The notes below the pieces were generated by a model. The model worked only from the letters and a program-made list of their open reading frames with translations. It was not told the origin of the DNA and did no database searches. The translations under genes were made by a program, and so were the position numbers. A stretch of 31,825 nt of DNA from Strigomonas culicis (Eukaryota; Euglenozoa; Kinetoplastea; Trypanosomatida; Trypanosomatidae): NCBI GenBank assembly GCA_000482145.1, contig AUXH01000174.1, forward strand, positions 1-31,825. The letters are read 5' to 3'. Shown here piece by piece: positions 6,628-16,100 of this stretch (positions within the stretch are counted from its first letter, which is position 1; every line of letters starts with the position of its first letter).

Positions 6628-9228
6628 CTACTCTGCCTCACCCAACTTGCTGCAGCCTAAAATGAGCAAGTTCAGGAAGAACGCGAAGAGAATGCCGCCG
6701 ACGTACAAGAACAGCACGATAGTCTCACTCGTCGGGATGAGCCGCAGCGCGTCTGTTGCGCTGGTCACCGTCGGGGTCGGCAGGTAGCGCTTCAGGGCGA
6801 CGGACGCCGGGATGATCTCCAAGACGCCCCAGTACGGGTCAATCAGCTGGTAGTTGACCAGATCCGTGTCGAGGTGGAACGAGATGGACGCGTTGAAGCT
6901 GCCCACGCGCTCGTAGACAGCCGTCGTGAACTTGTTGATGGTCGCGTTGCTCGTATCCATGGCGCCGTACACGCTGGTGGCCTTGACACTGCGGGAGCCC
7001 ATGAAGGTGCCACTGTTGCGGCGGTCGATGAGGAACAGACCCGTCGTGCCGCTCGGCGTGTTCTCCGCGAGAAATGTGGGCACCCAGTCGAGCGCGAGGT
7101 CGAATACCGCCGCCGCGGTGACGTTCCCCTCCGAGTCGTACTTGAACGGTAGGACGTAGCTCATCGCCACAATATCCGTCTTTGTGATGCCATCGTACGC
7201 GAAGTAGGGCGCCGTCCAGAAGGCGGAGGTGGCGGCGGTCAGGTTGACGACCTGGTCCTGCATGAACTGGTACCGGCGCGTGCCCGTAAAGTCGACGGAG
7301 CTGTTTACCTCCGAGTTGGAGGGCACCGCGTCGTTGAAGATGAGCTCGACGCTGTCGCTGTTGGTGTAGAAGCACACGTAGGCGTCGGTGTCCTTGTCGT
7401 AGGAGCAGCCGCAGCCGCCCCACTTCTCGGCGGTGGTGTCCAGCAGGTTCGCGGTGCGGCGGTAGGTGGTGGTGCGCGCCTCATTGGGCGTCTCCTCGCC
7501 ACTGTCGGCACTGGAGGACACAGGGCTAGTTGTGGTCGTCGTCGTCGTTGTCGTCGTCGTGGGGGCAGTGGTCGTCGTCGTTGTCGTCGTCGTCGTTGGC
7601 ATTGTCTCTTGCAGCAAGTAGGCCACATAGAGCGACCGCACGCGTGTGCCGAAAACGCGCTCAATCTGCGCGATCGACTCGATGAAGGTGTTGTCGGCTC
7701 GGTTGTTCGCGGACGTCTCGCACTCCGTGAAGGCGGATGCGGTGACAGCGGTGAGGTGCTCGTAGAGGTCGAGCAGCTCCCCGAAGGAGGCCTCGATCTC
7801 ACCGGCGGAGAGGGCCAGCGGCGAGCGCGCCATCAGCCAGTAGCGGTCCAGCATGCTGAGCGACTGATAGATCAGGCCATCCGTGTAGAAAGAGAAGTTC
7901 AGGGAGGTCATGCTCGTGCTCTTCGCCACGATCGGCGCCGCAATCTCGTTCACACGCAGCGAGGGTGTATCCGTCGCCGCGTACGGCGACGCCCAGAAGA
8001 GCGACATGTCAAACGTGTCCACGACAAATGAGCCGCCGAGCGACGCGTTGTACTTGGTGTCCGTCACGATGACCTCCGCATTCGCGGTGGTGACGGTGAC
8101 GGCGGTCGCCAGACTCACAAGGCTGACGTCGACGCCCGCGATGGCGATGCTGCCCATCGCGGTGGTAAAAGGCAGCAGATAGGTAAGGACCCGGTACCGG
8201 ACATCGTAGAAGTCGTCGTAGTACTGCCGCGCCTGGAGCCACGTGCCGCCCTCCGCGGCAAGCGCTGAGACGTCGAAGTCGGGGATCAGCTTTTCATAAT
8301 AGATGTTCTTCACTTCGTAGCGCATGTCACTCGTGTTGGTGCCAAGGAAAGAGAGCAGGCTGTTGTTCTCCGCCGTGTACATGCACAGCGTCGCGGTGGA
8401 GGAGTTCGTCTCACTCGATGTCTGGCACCCCACCTTACCCCAGTGGGTGCTGGAGGGCAGCTGGTAGAGCACGTAGGTGTTCGTGTTGGAGTCGAAGGAC
8501 TCTTGGAAGCTGCTGAGAAGCGTGAGCAGCGAGCTCGACGCGACGGAGGTGAGGTTCCAGCCACTCACGTTACTGTGCGTGTACACCCACGCGAGCGTGG
8601 ACGCGATGTGCGTGAAGTCCGTCATCTCATAGCCGAAGGAGATGGCGCTGCTCTTGAGCTCCTCACTCGGGTCCAGCCCCGGGTGCGTATTCAGCGCGGT
8701 GTTCACGGCCTTGACCACCACCTGCTGCGAGTAGTTGAAGAACAGGATGAGAATCACCGTTGTCAGCAACAGCCCCATGACCTTCGGGTTGCGCACCAGG
8801 TACTGGAAGAGCGTGTTGACGTAGAGGATGAAGCGCGCGCCGAGGTCCTTCCGCATGATCTGCACCTCGCCGTCGCACTCCTCGTCCGAGTAGATGGTGC
8901 GCTTCATGATGGGGTACACATCGCCCATGCGCAGGCGGCGGCGCGGCGGCACCTCCACGAGCTCCACCTGATGGGTCCCCCCCTGGGTCTCGCCGGCGGT
9001 GTCATCAATGACGACGTCGGTCGCGCGCGTCGAGTGGGGTGCGGCGCCGCTGCTGTCGTCATCCGCCGCCCGCTGCATGTGCGCGATGACGGTGAGCGCA
9101 GGCACCTCGCCCACGCCCTCGAGCGGGTCCTGGTCAACAGAGCGCATCTCCTCGTCACCCAGCGGCGGCGCGGCGCCCACGCCGACGATGTGCGGTTGCG
9201 TCGTCGTGTCGATGTCTGGGGAGAGCAT
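6628..9228 (-). CDS. Two-helix surface protein with Cache-like ectodomains and poly-Thr hinge
   Basis: An 866-residue protein with an N-terminal cytosolic part of about 148 residues (acidic, then RRRLR and a conserved-looking MGDVYPIMKRTIYSDEE), a transmembrane helix near 149-168, an ectodomain of about 665 residues, a second helix near 836-858 and a very short tail. The ectodomain has many N-x-S/T sites and two segments that read like Cache (extracellular PAS-like) sensor modules. In each, a W/F-x-x-PY segment (SLFWASPYAATD; SAFWTAPYFAYDG) is followed or preceded by strands such as DIVAMSYVLPF and AAAVFDLALDW. Between the halves, residues about 543-568 are two runs of about ten threonines split by A-P, a mucin-like hinge. 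No kinase, cyclase or other output domain is present. The Cache assignment is inference from pattern. A role as a receptor or solute sensor at the plasma membrane or contractile vacuole is possible but unproven. Confidence 0.8.
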   Translation of the reverse strand: MLSPDIDTTTQPHIVGVGAAPPLGDEEMRSVDQDPLEGVGEVPALTVIAHMQRAADDDSSGAAPHSTRATDVVIDDTAGETQGGTHQVELVEVPPRRRLRMGDVYPIMKRTIYSDEECDGEVQIMRKDLGARFILYVNTLFQYLVRNPKVMGLLLTTVILILFFNYSQQVVVKAVNTALNTHPGLDPSEELKSSAISFGYEMTDFTHIASTLAWVYTHSNVSGWNLTSVASSSLLTLLSSFQESFDSNTNTYVLYQLPSSTHWGKVGCQTSSETNSSTATLCMYTAENNSLLSFLGTNTSDMRYEVKNIYYEKLIPDFDVSALAAEGGTWLQARQYYDDFYDVRYRVLTYLLPFTTAMGSIAIAGVDVSLVSLATAVTVTTANAEVIVTDTKYNASLGGSFVVDTFDMSLFWASPYAATDTPSLRVNEIAAPIVAKSTSMTSLNFSFYTDGLIYQSLSMLDRYWLMARSPLALSAGEIEASFGELLDLYEHLTAVTASAFTECETSANNRADNTFIESIAQIERVFGTRVRSLYVAYLLQETMPTTTTTTTTTTAPTTTTTTTTTTTSPVSSSADSGEETPNEARTTTYRRTANLLDTTAEKWGGCGCSYDKDTDAYVCFYTNSDSVELIFNDAVPSNSEVNSSVDFTGTRRYQFMQDQVVNLTAATSAFWTAPYFAYDGITKTDIVAMSYVLPFKYDSEGNVTAAAVFDLALDWVPTFLAENTPSGTTGLFLIDRRNSGTFMGSRSVKATSVYGAMDTSNATINKFTTAVYERVGSFNASISFHLDTDLVNYQLIDPYWGVLEIIPASVALKRYLPTPTVTSATDALRLIPTSETIVLFLYVGGILFAFFLNLLILGCSKLGEAE

Positions 9229-9589
9229 CGGATGGCAGTGCGGTGTTCTCCTTGCGGGCCCGGTGTGGTATGCTTTCGTCTACACTGGGCTTTCCTTTTC
9301 TTTTCTTTTTCCTTTGAAACCGACTACTCTACGTGTGATGAGAAATGGAAGAAAGGGAAGGAAGAGGGAGAAAGAACAATGTGCTGTCCGTTGCGTGCAC
9401 ACGGTGGAGGCGATACGACTCAAAGGAAAGGAGAAAAGGAAATTGACGTAAGGAGTGCGCTTGTTGTGTCTCATGTTTGTTTTACTAATTGAAACGATAG
9501 TTAATCATAAGTAGTATAAGTTTGAAAAAAAAAAAGAAACAATTGAACATTGCAAAGTGAAACCAGTGTAGCAGTTGGCGTGTGCGGCG
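9229..9589 (-). promoter_or_regulatory. Intergenic region with splice signals for the Cache-like gene
   Basis: Plus-strand purine blocks at 9346-9379 and 9420-9441 are pyrimidine tracts on the coding strand. AG candidates closest to the first block lie at about 9324-9328, giving a 5' UTR near 100 bases. An A11 run at 9525-9535 lies in the 3' UTR of the CCZ1-like gene. No gene is seen. Confidence 0.45.
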
Positions 9590-10912
9590 CTAGCCGCTCT
9601 CTAACTGTTCGACGAACTGAAAGCACGGGGAGAGGCCCACGGACTGATCGAGGCACGCGGCCGTGCGGGTGCCGGCGCCGTCGTTGGACGCGCACAGCCA
9701 CCAGCGGTCCACCGGCATCCACCACCGCCGGCGCGGCGCCGCGCCTGCGGTGTCCGTGACGCCCACGTGGTGGAGCAGCAGCGCGAGCGGTGGGAGGGCG
9801 CCAGGCGGGTAGCGCCACAGCGGCGCGCCGGTCAGCAGCCCGCCGCGCAGCTGCGACCACAGCACGACCGGCCCGGCGCGCGGCGGCGACGGCGAGCGCC
9901 CCGCGCGGTCGGGCGACGCCGACGCGCCGCGGCTCGCCACCGCGAGCCCCGGCAGGACCGTCTGCGGACACGTCGTGCTGCGCGTAGAGAGGTAGTAGGT
10001 CGCGTCGGCGCCCACCTTGTTGGCGAGCGCCTGCACGTCCGCCATCGTGTGGTGCGCGGCCTCCGCCTCGTACATGAGCACGACGGTGACCACCTCCGCC
10101 GAGCTCGCCGCCGCGCAGATGCGCCGCGCGCCCGGCAGGTGCGCCTCGATCGGCTGGGGCGGGACGCCGAAGAGGAGGCAGTAGAGCTTCAGCAGCGACA
10201 CCTCGGGCACGGCGAAGGAGCCGGCGAGCACCGTCAGCGCGTCGCGCTCCAGCAGCAGGTACGTGGTGCGGTCGCCCGCGCCCTCGTGCGCGAGGCGGCG
10301 CTGCACGAGCCGGTCGCAGCCGGCGCTCACCTCGGCGCTGCGCGCGGAGGCCGTGGCGGGGTACCCCAGCGCCGCCTCCGCGCGCGCGAGGGCGGCCCAG
10401 CCCGCCGGCAGGCCGCCGCGCGCCGCCGCGGGCCCCAGCGCGTCCGCGTGCAGGAACGTCGCCACCGCGCGGAAGTACGTCTGCAGCTGCGCCCGGCCGC
10501 GGCACGGGGCGTCCGGCGCCGCGCCCCGGCGGCGGGGAGCGCACAGCTCCTCCCACAGGCGGTCGCTATAGTGCAGCACGACGAATAGCTGCAGGCACAG
10601 CTCGAGCACGCGATGGACCGCGGTGGCGCTGTGGCGCGCGCTGGTCTCCACCAGCAGCCACAGGTCGTGGCCGAGGGACGAGGTGCAGGCCAGCCGCTGC
10701 CCGCTGCACACGGTGCTCGACTGGCTACGGCTCCCAAATCGGCGCGACAGGTAATGGGCCGCAATGTGGAAGCCGACGGTGTTCATCTGGACGTTCTTGT
10801 CCGTGTCCTCTGGATAGTAGTACAGGATGTTGTCGAGCGCCCGCGTCTCATCATTCTCCGAGAGCAGCGGGCAGTACAACGCCAACGTCAGCTCCTCCGT
10901 GGGAGACGCCAT
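9590..10912 (-). CDS. CCZ1: CCZ1-like longin-domain protein (putative Rab7 GEF subunit)
   Basis: A 440-residue protein whose first part resembles the N-terminal longin domain of the CCZ1/HPS4/INTU family. It opens with a hydrophobic strand (LTLALYCPLL), then an ILYYYPEDTDKNVQMNTVGF segment that parallels the family's ILFYHP...IGL pattern, then a helix and a LGHDLWLLVET strand in the place of the family's H..W..vv.v. CCZ1 with MON1 activates Rab7 on late endosomes and autophagosomes. The middle is Ala/Arg-rich and diverged, and a second longin-like region (ALTVLAGSFAVPEVSLLKLYCLLFG) may follow. The ATG at 10912 (MASPTEE) is chosen over an in-frame GTG at 10939. No membrane segment is seen. Other longin-family members such as HPS4-like proteins cannot be excluded. 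Confidence 0.55.
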   Translation of the reverse strand: MASPTEELTLALYCPLLSENDETRALDNILYYYPEDTDKNVQMNTVGFHIAAHYLSRRFGSRSQSSTVCSGQRLACTSSLGHDLWLLVETSARHSATAVHRVLELCLQLFVVLHYSDRLWEELCAPRRRGAAPDAPCRGRAQLQTYFRAVATFLHADALGPAAARGGLPAGWAALARAEAALGYPATASARSAEVSAGCDRLVQRRLAHEGAGDRTTYLLLERDALTVLAGSFAVPEVSLLKLYCLLFGVPPQPIEAHLPGARRICAAASSAEVVTVVLMYEAEAAHHTMADVQALANKVGADATYYLSTRSTTCPQTVLPGLAVASRGASASPDRAGRSPSPPRAGPVVLWSQLRGGLLTGAPLWRYPPGALPPLALLLHHVGVTDTAGAAPRRRWWMPVDRWWLCASNDGAGTRTAACLDQSVGLSPCFQFVEQLESG

Positions 10913-11267
10913 TTCTCTTTCGATGCTCTGTATGCACACAGTAGGATTTCTTGTCTACTTGTGAATATAAGGGGATATACGGGTGGTTCGTCTTCTCGAC
11001 AATGGAATTTCGCTCTGCCGTTCCAAATACGTCGAAATGAAAAGGGAGAGAGAGAAGCAAAAAGAGGGGAGAAGAAAAAAAACAGTGAAGCGATGTCAGT
11101 CCTTTGCGATGAGTCACTATTGCAGTTTCAGTTAAAACTCGCTTTTCCTATCAGCGCTATATCTGACGCACATGCAGGCCAACACGTCTTGTTGTTTAAA
11201 CTTATATCATTGTAAAACACCATCAACCATGACACGCCCATCCGAACTCAGCAAGGCGCGGGCAAGC
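10913..11267 (-). promoter_or_regulatory. Intergenic region with splice signals for the CCZ1-like gene
   Basis: A plus-strand purine block at 11036-11083 (gggagagagagaagc and a following A8) is the polypyrimidine tract. AG candidates are at 11012-11016, about 100 bases upstream of the ATG. The remaining right part is 3' UTR of the bL20m gene. No gene is seen. Confidence 0.5.
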
Positions 11268-11846
11268 CTATTCCTTCCTCGCCGCCGCCTCAAACTCCTT
11301 CCAGCTGTCCACCCACGCCTCCACCGTCCTGGGCCCCTTCGCCAGCGCGGGCGAGTCACCCGCCGACAGCATGCGCGCGACGCCCTCGCGCAGCTCGCGA
11401 CGCGCCGCCGGGTGCGCCACGTGCGGGTCCTCCGGCATCGGCGCGTAGGCCTCCGCCGGCACCTGGGCGGTCAGCGGCGGCGGCGGTGGCGGCACGTGCG
11501 ACGCGCACAGCTCCATCACGGCGCGGAAGGCCAGCGGCTCGTACTGCGCGAGCGCCTGCTGGCTGCGCGGGAGGAGGTGGATGTTGTGCCGCGCGAGGTC
11601 GTTCTTCAGCTGCGCCCACGAGCCGCCGTGCTCGTGCGCCGCGCTGTCCACGTTCTTGCGCACGATGGCGCGCTCCCAGAAGGACTGCTGCTCGACGCGG
11701 TAGCGGGTCTGCGTGCGCATGAGAAAGAGGAGCCGCTTGAGGCCGACCTTGCGCTCCAGCCGCGCGCGGCCGCGCAGCAGCCCACGGATGCGGTCGAGCT
11801 CCACCGTCGCCCGGTAGTTGAGTAGGGGGAAGGTGGCGCGCAGCAT
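11268..11846 (-). CDS. Mitochondrial ribosomal protein bL20m
   Basis: A 192-residue protein that matches bacterial L20 in its conserved core. The basic N-terminal helix region (LERKVGLKRLLFLMRTQTRYR) is followed by FWERAIVRKNVDSAAHEHG, SWAQLKNDLARHNIHLLPRS and QALAQYEPLAFRAVME. These parallel the L20 pattern of FR.LWI.RINAA.R..G, Y..F...L....I.L.RK and LA......F..LV. L20 binds 23S-type rRNA early in large-subunit assembly. Here the protein would act in the mitochondrial large subunit. After residue 115 there is a proline-rich, low-conservation extension (PPPPPPLTAQ) typical of protein-heavy kinetoplastid mitoribosomes. The N-terminus (MLRATFPLLNYRATVE) could serve as a mitochondrial targeting signal. 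The gene lies directly downstream of cytosolic eL22; a CA repeat sits in its predicted 5' UTR. Confidence 0.75.
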   Translation of the reverse strand: MLRATFPLLNYRATVELDRIRGLLRGRARLERKVGLKRLLFLMRTQTRYRVEQQSFWERAIVRKNVDSAAHEHGGSWAQLKNDLARHNIHLLPRSQQALAQYEPLAFRAVMELCASHVPPPPPPLTAQVPAEAYAPMPEDPHVAHPAARRELREGVARMLSAGDSPALAKGPRTVEAWVDSWKEFEAAARKE

Positions 11847-11913
11847 GCCGTACCTGTATTACTATGAAGATATGCGAATGCTATATGTATACAACGGGTG
11901 TCCGTTCACACAG

Positions 11914-11951
<38 letters not shown>

Positions 11952-12216
11952 TTGCTATCTCTGTTCGCTTCCACGCGTTCATCAAGAGAAAGGGAGGAAA
12001 AAAGGAAGAGGGAAAGAGAGGAAGTAGTGGGGTTCAGTTTCACTTATTCACTTACATAGAGGTAGCGGTGACGCATACGTACACTCAAACGGATATAGGT
12101 TCTGAGAGCTATGGGCTTTCAATGGAAAGAAACCTGCTGGTGCTGTTTTTTTTTTTAGTAAATTAGAAATAAATGAATCAAACAAAAGAAAAAAAAAGCG
12201 TGTGTTACGAAAACAC
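11847..12216 (-). promoter_or_regulatory. Intergenic region with CA repeat and splice signals for the bL20m gene
   Basis: A plus-strand purine block at 11983-12026 is the polypyrimidine tract. AG candidates lie between 11955 and 11969. The CA repeat (coding strand) at 11915-11948 is then inside the predicted 5' UTR of bL20m mRNA. Positions 12147-12200 are A/T-rich homopolymer-laden 3' UTR of eL22. No gene is seen. Confidence 0.5.
11915..11948. repeat. (TG)17 microsatellite
   Basis: Seventeen perfect TG units on the plus strand (CA in the transcript), placed between the presumed splice acceptor and the bL20m ATG. It is the longest perfect dinucleotide run in the window. Alternating purine-pyrimidine sequence can adopt Z-DNA under supercoiling. 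Confidence 0.97.
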
Positions 12217-12603
12217 TTACTCCTGGTCCTTGATGTCGAAGTACTTCAGCTTGTACGTGTCCTTGTCGGTGGACAGGATGCGCATGTAGTCACGGAGCTC
12301 CTTCTTCTTGAGGAACTTCTTCGTGAGGTACTTGAAGTACTTCTTGCGGTACGCCATGTTGCTGGTGATGGACAGAACGTTGTCCGTCATCGCGAGGCGC
12401 ACCTTCTCGGTGAGCTTGCCCTTGCGGCCGTTCAGCTTCACGTTGTCCTGAAAGAACTGCTGGAAGCCGGAGAGGATGTCCTCGGTGAAGATGCCATCGG
12501 TGGCCGGGATGGAGCAGTCGATCTTGAAGGTCTTCTTGCCCTTCGGGAGCTGCTTCTGGCGGATGAAGCTGCGGGAGCCAACCTTAGCGCGAACAGCGAC
12601 CAT
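12217..12603 (-). CDS. RPL22: 60S ribosomal protein eL22
   Basis: A 128-residue basic protein of the cytosolic large ribosomal subunit. It carries the family core: KTFKIDCSIPATDGI (compare the KFTLDC..P..DGI pattern), then LSGFQQFFQDNVKLNGRKGK, and the strongly conserved end YRKKYFKYLTKKFLKKKELR followed by DYMRIL and YKLKYFDI. The C-terminus is a short DQE and lacks the long acidic tail of animal eL22. The ATG at 12603 (MVAVRAKVGSRSF) directly follows a polypyrimidine tract with AG candidates within 40 bases, a short 5' UTR typical of highly expressed trypanosomatid ribosomal protein genes. It is a single copy here, between two mitoribosomal genes. Confidence 0.97.
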   Translation of the reverse strand: MVAVRAKVGSRSFIRQKQLPKGKKTFKIDCSIPATDGIFTEDILSGFQQFFQDNVKLNGRKGKLTEKVRLAMTDNVLSITSNMAYRKKYFKYLTKKFLKKKELRDYMRILSTDKDTYKLKYFDIKDQE

Positions 12604-13105
12604 TTTCGATTAGGTGTGTGTGAGTAGAAACACGCTTTCTTTGAAAGGGAAGAGAAAAGGGACAATGAAGAGAGAGGGAGAAGCAATAAGTGGAAAGATA
12701 CATATGATGCAAACACTTTGGTGAAAGCGTTCGCCGTGCAGCTGTTTTGTGGTCATTGTATGGATACGCTTCTTGTCGTTGATTTTGGTTGTTTATATAA
12801 ATATGTGTGTGTGTGTGTGTGTGTGTATGTGTGCTTAACAGATCCTTACTTACCAACAGTCAGAGCTACAGCAAATCAATAGATTATCTTCCTTCAACAA
12901 GAAACAAACAAAAATGCCAGCATCCGGAGCTGTCAATCAATTATACAATTCTTTTTTTTCCGTTTCGCAGAAAATGACTGCCCAAACGTACACACGTGGA
13001 AACATACGGCGCACGCCTGTATGTGCACACGTGCGAGCTCCATTCGCTTGAAAAACAAAAAGAAAAACTAAAAAAGCTAAACAGAGTTAGAGACTCTAAA
13101 CTCGT
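12604..13105 (-). promoter_or_regulatory. Intergenic region with splice signals for the eL22 gene
   Basis: A plus-strand purine block at 12640-12686 is the polypyrimidine tract. AG candidates at 12631-12639 give a 5' UTR of about 30 bases. A TG microsatellite at 12804-12833 lies upstream of the tract. The 12860-13105 part is AT-rich 3' UTR of the crotonase-fold gene, with a T8 run near 12952. No gene is seen. Confidence 0.5.
12804..12833. repeat. (TG)n microsatellite
   Basis: TG runs without interruption from 12804 to 12826 (about 11 units), then continues imperfectly to 12833. It lies between the crotonase-fold gene and the eL22 splice tract, in the predicted 3' UTR or intergenic spacer. 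Confidence 0.95.
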
Positions 13106-16100
13106 CTATTCCTTCTCACTGTCCACAGTGACGTCGTCGCTCGTGTCTACCTCCTCCAGCGGCGCCTCCTCCGCCACCCCGGCCCCGCCCTCCGCCGCGG
13201 CGGAGACCAGGTTGTTCAGGAAGGCGTCCAGCTCCACGTCCTCAGCGGAGCGGTTAGCGCCAGACGAGCGCCCCATGAGGAGGCCGGACGGGTTCGGGTT
13301 CTGCCCGGGCTCGATGAACCAGCGGTAGTACTCGTCGTCGTAGATCTTCTCCTGCTGCGTCGCGATCTCCATGCGGTACTCCAGTTTGCCGTCGGCCGCC
13401 TTGTGGCGCAGCGTGCGCGCCCAGCCCTCGACGCCCTTCTCCGCGCGGCGCAGCTCCCCGTGCAGCCGCTCGTCCAGCAGCGCGGCGGCGGCCGCCTCGC
13501 CGGTGGCGCCGTCGACCGCCGCCTTCGACGGCCAGTAGCCGTAGCCGCCGCGGCCCTGCTCATCGTAGAGCGCCTGCTCCGCCTCCTTGTACTGCTGCTC
13601 GAAGTACGCCATGGAGCCCTTCGTGAAGCCGTCGCGCCGCCACGACGACGCGGTGCCCTCCCACGGGTGGCGCGCCATCTCGTAGAAGTTGATGTCCGTC
13701 GGCACGTACGCCGTGTCCCTCAGCGGCACCACCTTCGCGGCGCCCTGCGCGTCCAGCTCGCCCAGGCCGGCCACCACCTCGAAGCCGCCGATGTCGTCCA
13801 CCATGCCCTCCAGGCGGTCCGCCTTCGCGCAGTACGTGGCCGCGTCGAGCGCCACGAGGCCCTCGCGCTCGAAGGAGAGCGGCGCGCGCATCGCGGCGAC
13901 TGCCTCCGCCGGCACCTCCGCCAGCGTGCGCGGCGACCACCGCGGGCGCAGCGGGAAGGTGTGGCCGTCCAGCGTCACGCCACGTTCGAACACCTCCTCG
14001 AAGTCCGGCAGCGGGCGCGGCGGCGCGCCCGCCTGGTGCACGTGGCGGGCGCGGTCCTCCTTGATCTGCTCCCACTCCTCCGCGGACTTGTCCAGGTGCT
14101 GCCCGACGCGGTAGAAGTCCGGGCGGCGCAGCGCGCGCGACACGTACTTGAACTCCGTCGCGAGCGCCTCCGACAGCGGCCGCACCGCCTCCTCGGAGCC
14201 GTCCCCGCGCACCTCCCGCAGCAGCTCGTGCGTCGCCTTGAGCGCGTAGGGCGACTGCAGCAGCAGCTGGTGCTTCACCGCGTAGGCCCACTCCGAGAAG
14301 TAGAGCGAGGTGCGCTTGACCGTGAAGTAGATGGGCGGGTGCGCCAGGTTTGCGCTGGGGTCTTCGATGCCGGGGTCCGCGTGCAGGATCTGCATGAGCT
14401 CCTCGTCCGTGTGCACCGCGCAGGTGTCCAGCGTGGGCATGTACCAGCCCAGCTCGACCTCGCGGTCGGCCGGCATCCCGAGCGCCTCCACGACCCGCCG
14501 CTTCAGCGTCTCCACCGTCGCGGTCAGCCGCGCGTGCGGATCCGGCACCTCCGCCGCGTCGTGCGGGTCGAAGACGTGGTCGAACTGCACGACCGTGCCC
14601 TCGCAGCCCTCCAGCCGCGCGTAGACGTGGCGGGCGTGCGGCGCCGCGCGGGCGTCGCAGTACGCGTGGTACTCGCGCTCCCGCTGCTCCCGCCAGCGGC
14701 GCAGCTGATCGCGCCGCTGGCTGACCGCGAGGCTCAGCCGGCCCTGCCGCTGCAGCACGTACGAGGTGAAGAGCTCCGCCGCCTGGCACACGGCGAGGTC
14801 GTCCTCCGGGGGGGGACACGTCCCACGGGGAGAGGCTGAAGCGCAGGTGCGCCGCCGCGAGCTTCTGCAGGCCCTCCTCCACCGTCGCGAGCGTGTACGG
14901 CGTGGCGGTGCACGCGTCCTGGCTGTTGTGCGCGTCCGCGTAGGGCAGCCGCTCCATCTCGCTGAGCGTGGCCAGGATCGCCTCGACGGACGGCTGGTCC
15001 GCGAAGGCGTCCTCGATCCAGCGGGCGCGCGTCGGCGTCGCGGCGCAGCGCTCCATCGCCGACGTGTGCGCGTCCTTCATCTTGAAGCACGTCTCGAGCA
15101 GATGACCGAGCTGCCACGCCACGGCGTCGTTGTGCATGTGCTCCGAGTTGTTGAACCACTCCTTGATGTGGTAGTTCATGTCCGGCAGCGTCGTGAAGAG
15201 GTCGCTCCAGCCCAGGCGCAGCGCGTCGCCGGCGAAGAGCGACGTGCCGGTCAGCATGACGAACTCCGCGAGGCCGGGGAACTTGAGTGACGTCTCGGGC
15301 CGCGCCAGCAGGCGCGTGAGGCCGCCGTACGGCGTCAGGCCCATGTTGGGGCCGTCGAAGACGAACTCGCTGGAGTCGCGCAGCGCGCAGTACTTGGCGG
15401 CGAGCGCCAGGCCGCAGCCGGTGCCGCGGCACTTGCCGTTCACCAGCGTCATGAGCGGGCGGGGGGCCGTGTAGGCGCGCCAGATGAGCGCCGCGTGCTC
15501 CCGCAGCGTGTGGTCCGCCCGGTCCTCGTATCGCGCGGCGTCGTCCAGCAGCAGCGCGGCCTCCGTCTGGTCCGTGCGCTCGGCCGAGCGCTGGAGGTCG
15601 GCCGCGCGCTGCCGGGAGACGCTGGCCATGTGCATGTCCAGGCCCAGCGCGGGCAGCGGCACGCCGCCGCAGAAGTAGTCCGTCCGCCCCGACTGCGCCG
15701 CCTCCAGCACCGTCAGCTTCGCGTGCACGCCGTTCGTCGCGCGGTCGAGGCACGTGTTGAGCTGCTTCGCGAGCGCGGCGGTCAGCGTCTGGTGGCGCTG
15801 CGGGTCGTTCAGGAAGATCGCGTTGGAGAAGCGGCCGTCGTTGGCGGTGAGCGTGCGCTCCTTGTTCAGCGGCCGCGACATGGCCTGCATCATCTTGCGG
15901 TCGAACTCGCCGAGGAAGGGCGCGTTGATGCCGGGCACCTTGCCGTGGAGCGGACCACGCGTCTCGACGCCGAAGTAGGCCTCGTTCTGCGTGTCGGTCT
16001 GCGTGAGCAGCTGCCCCATCAGGCTGGGCGAGTCCAGCACGTCCAGCTTGATGTCGCCCTCGCCGGGCAGGCGGCGCGAGAACATCTTGTTCCAGTGCTC

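Noticed and set aside
13403..14839. 478-residue plus-strand ORF over the mS47-like gene
   Set aside because: Antisense shadow with Arg/Val/His/Leu-rich low-complexity content.
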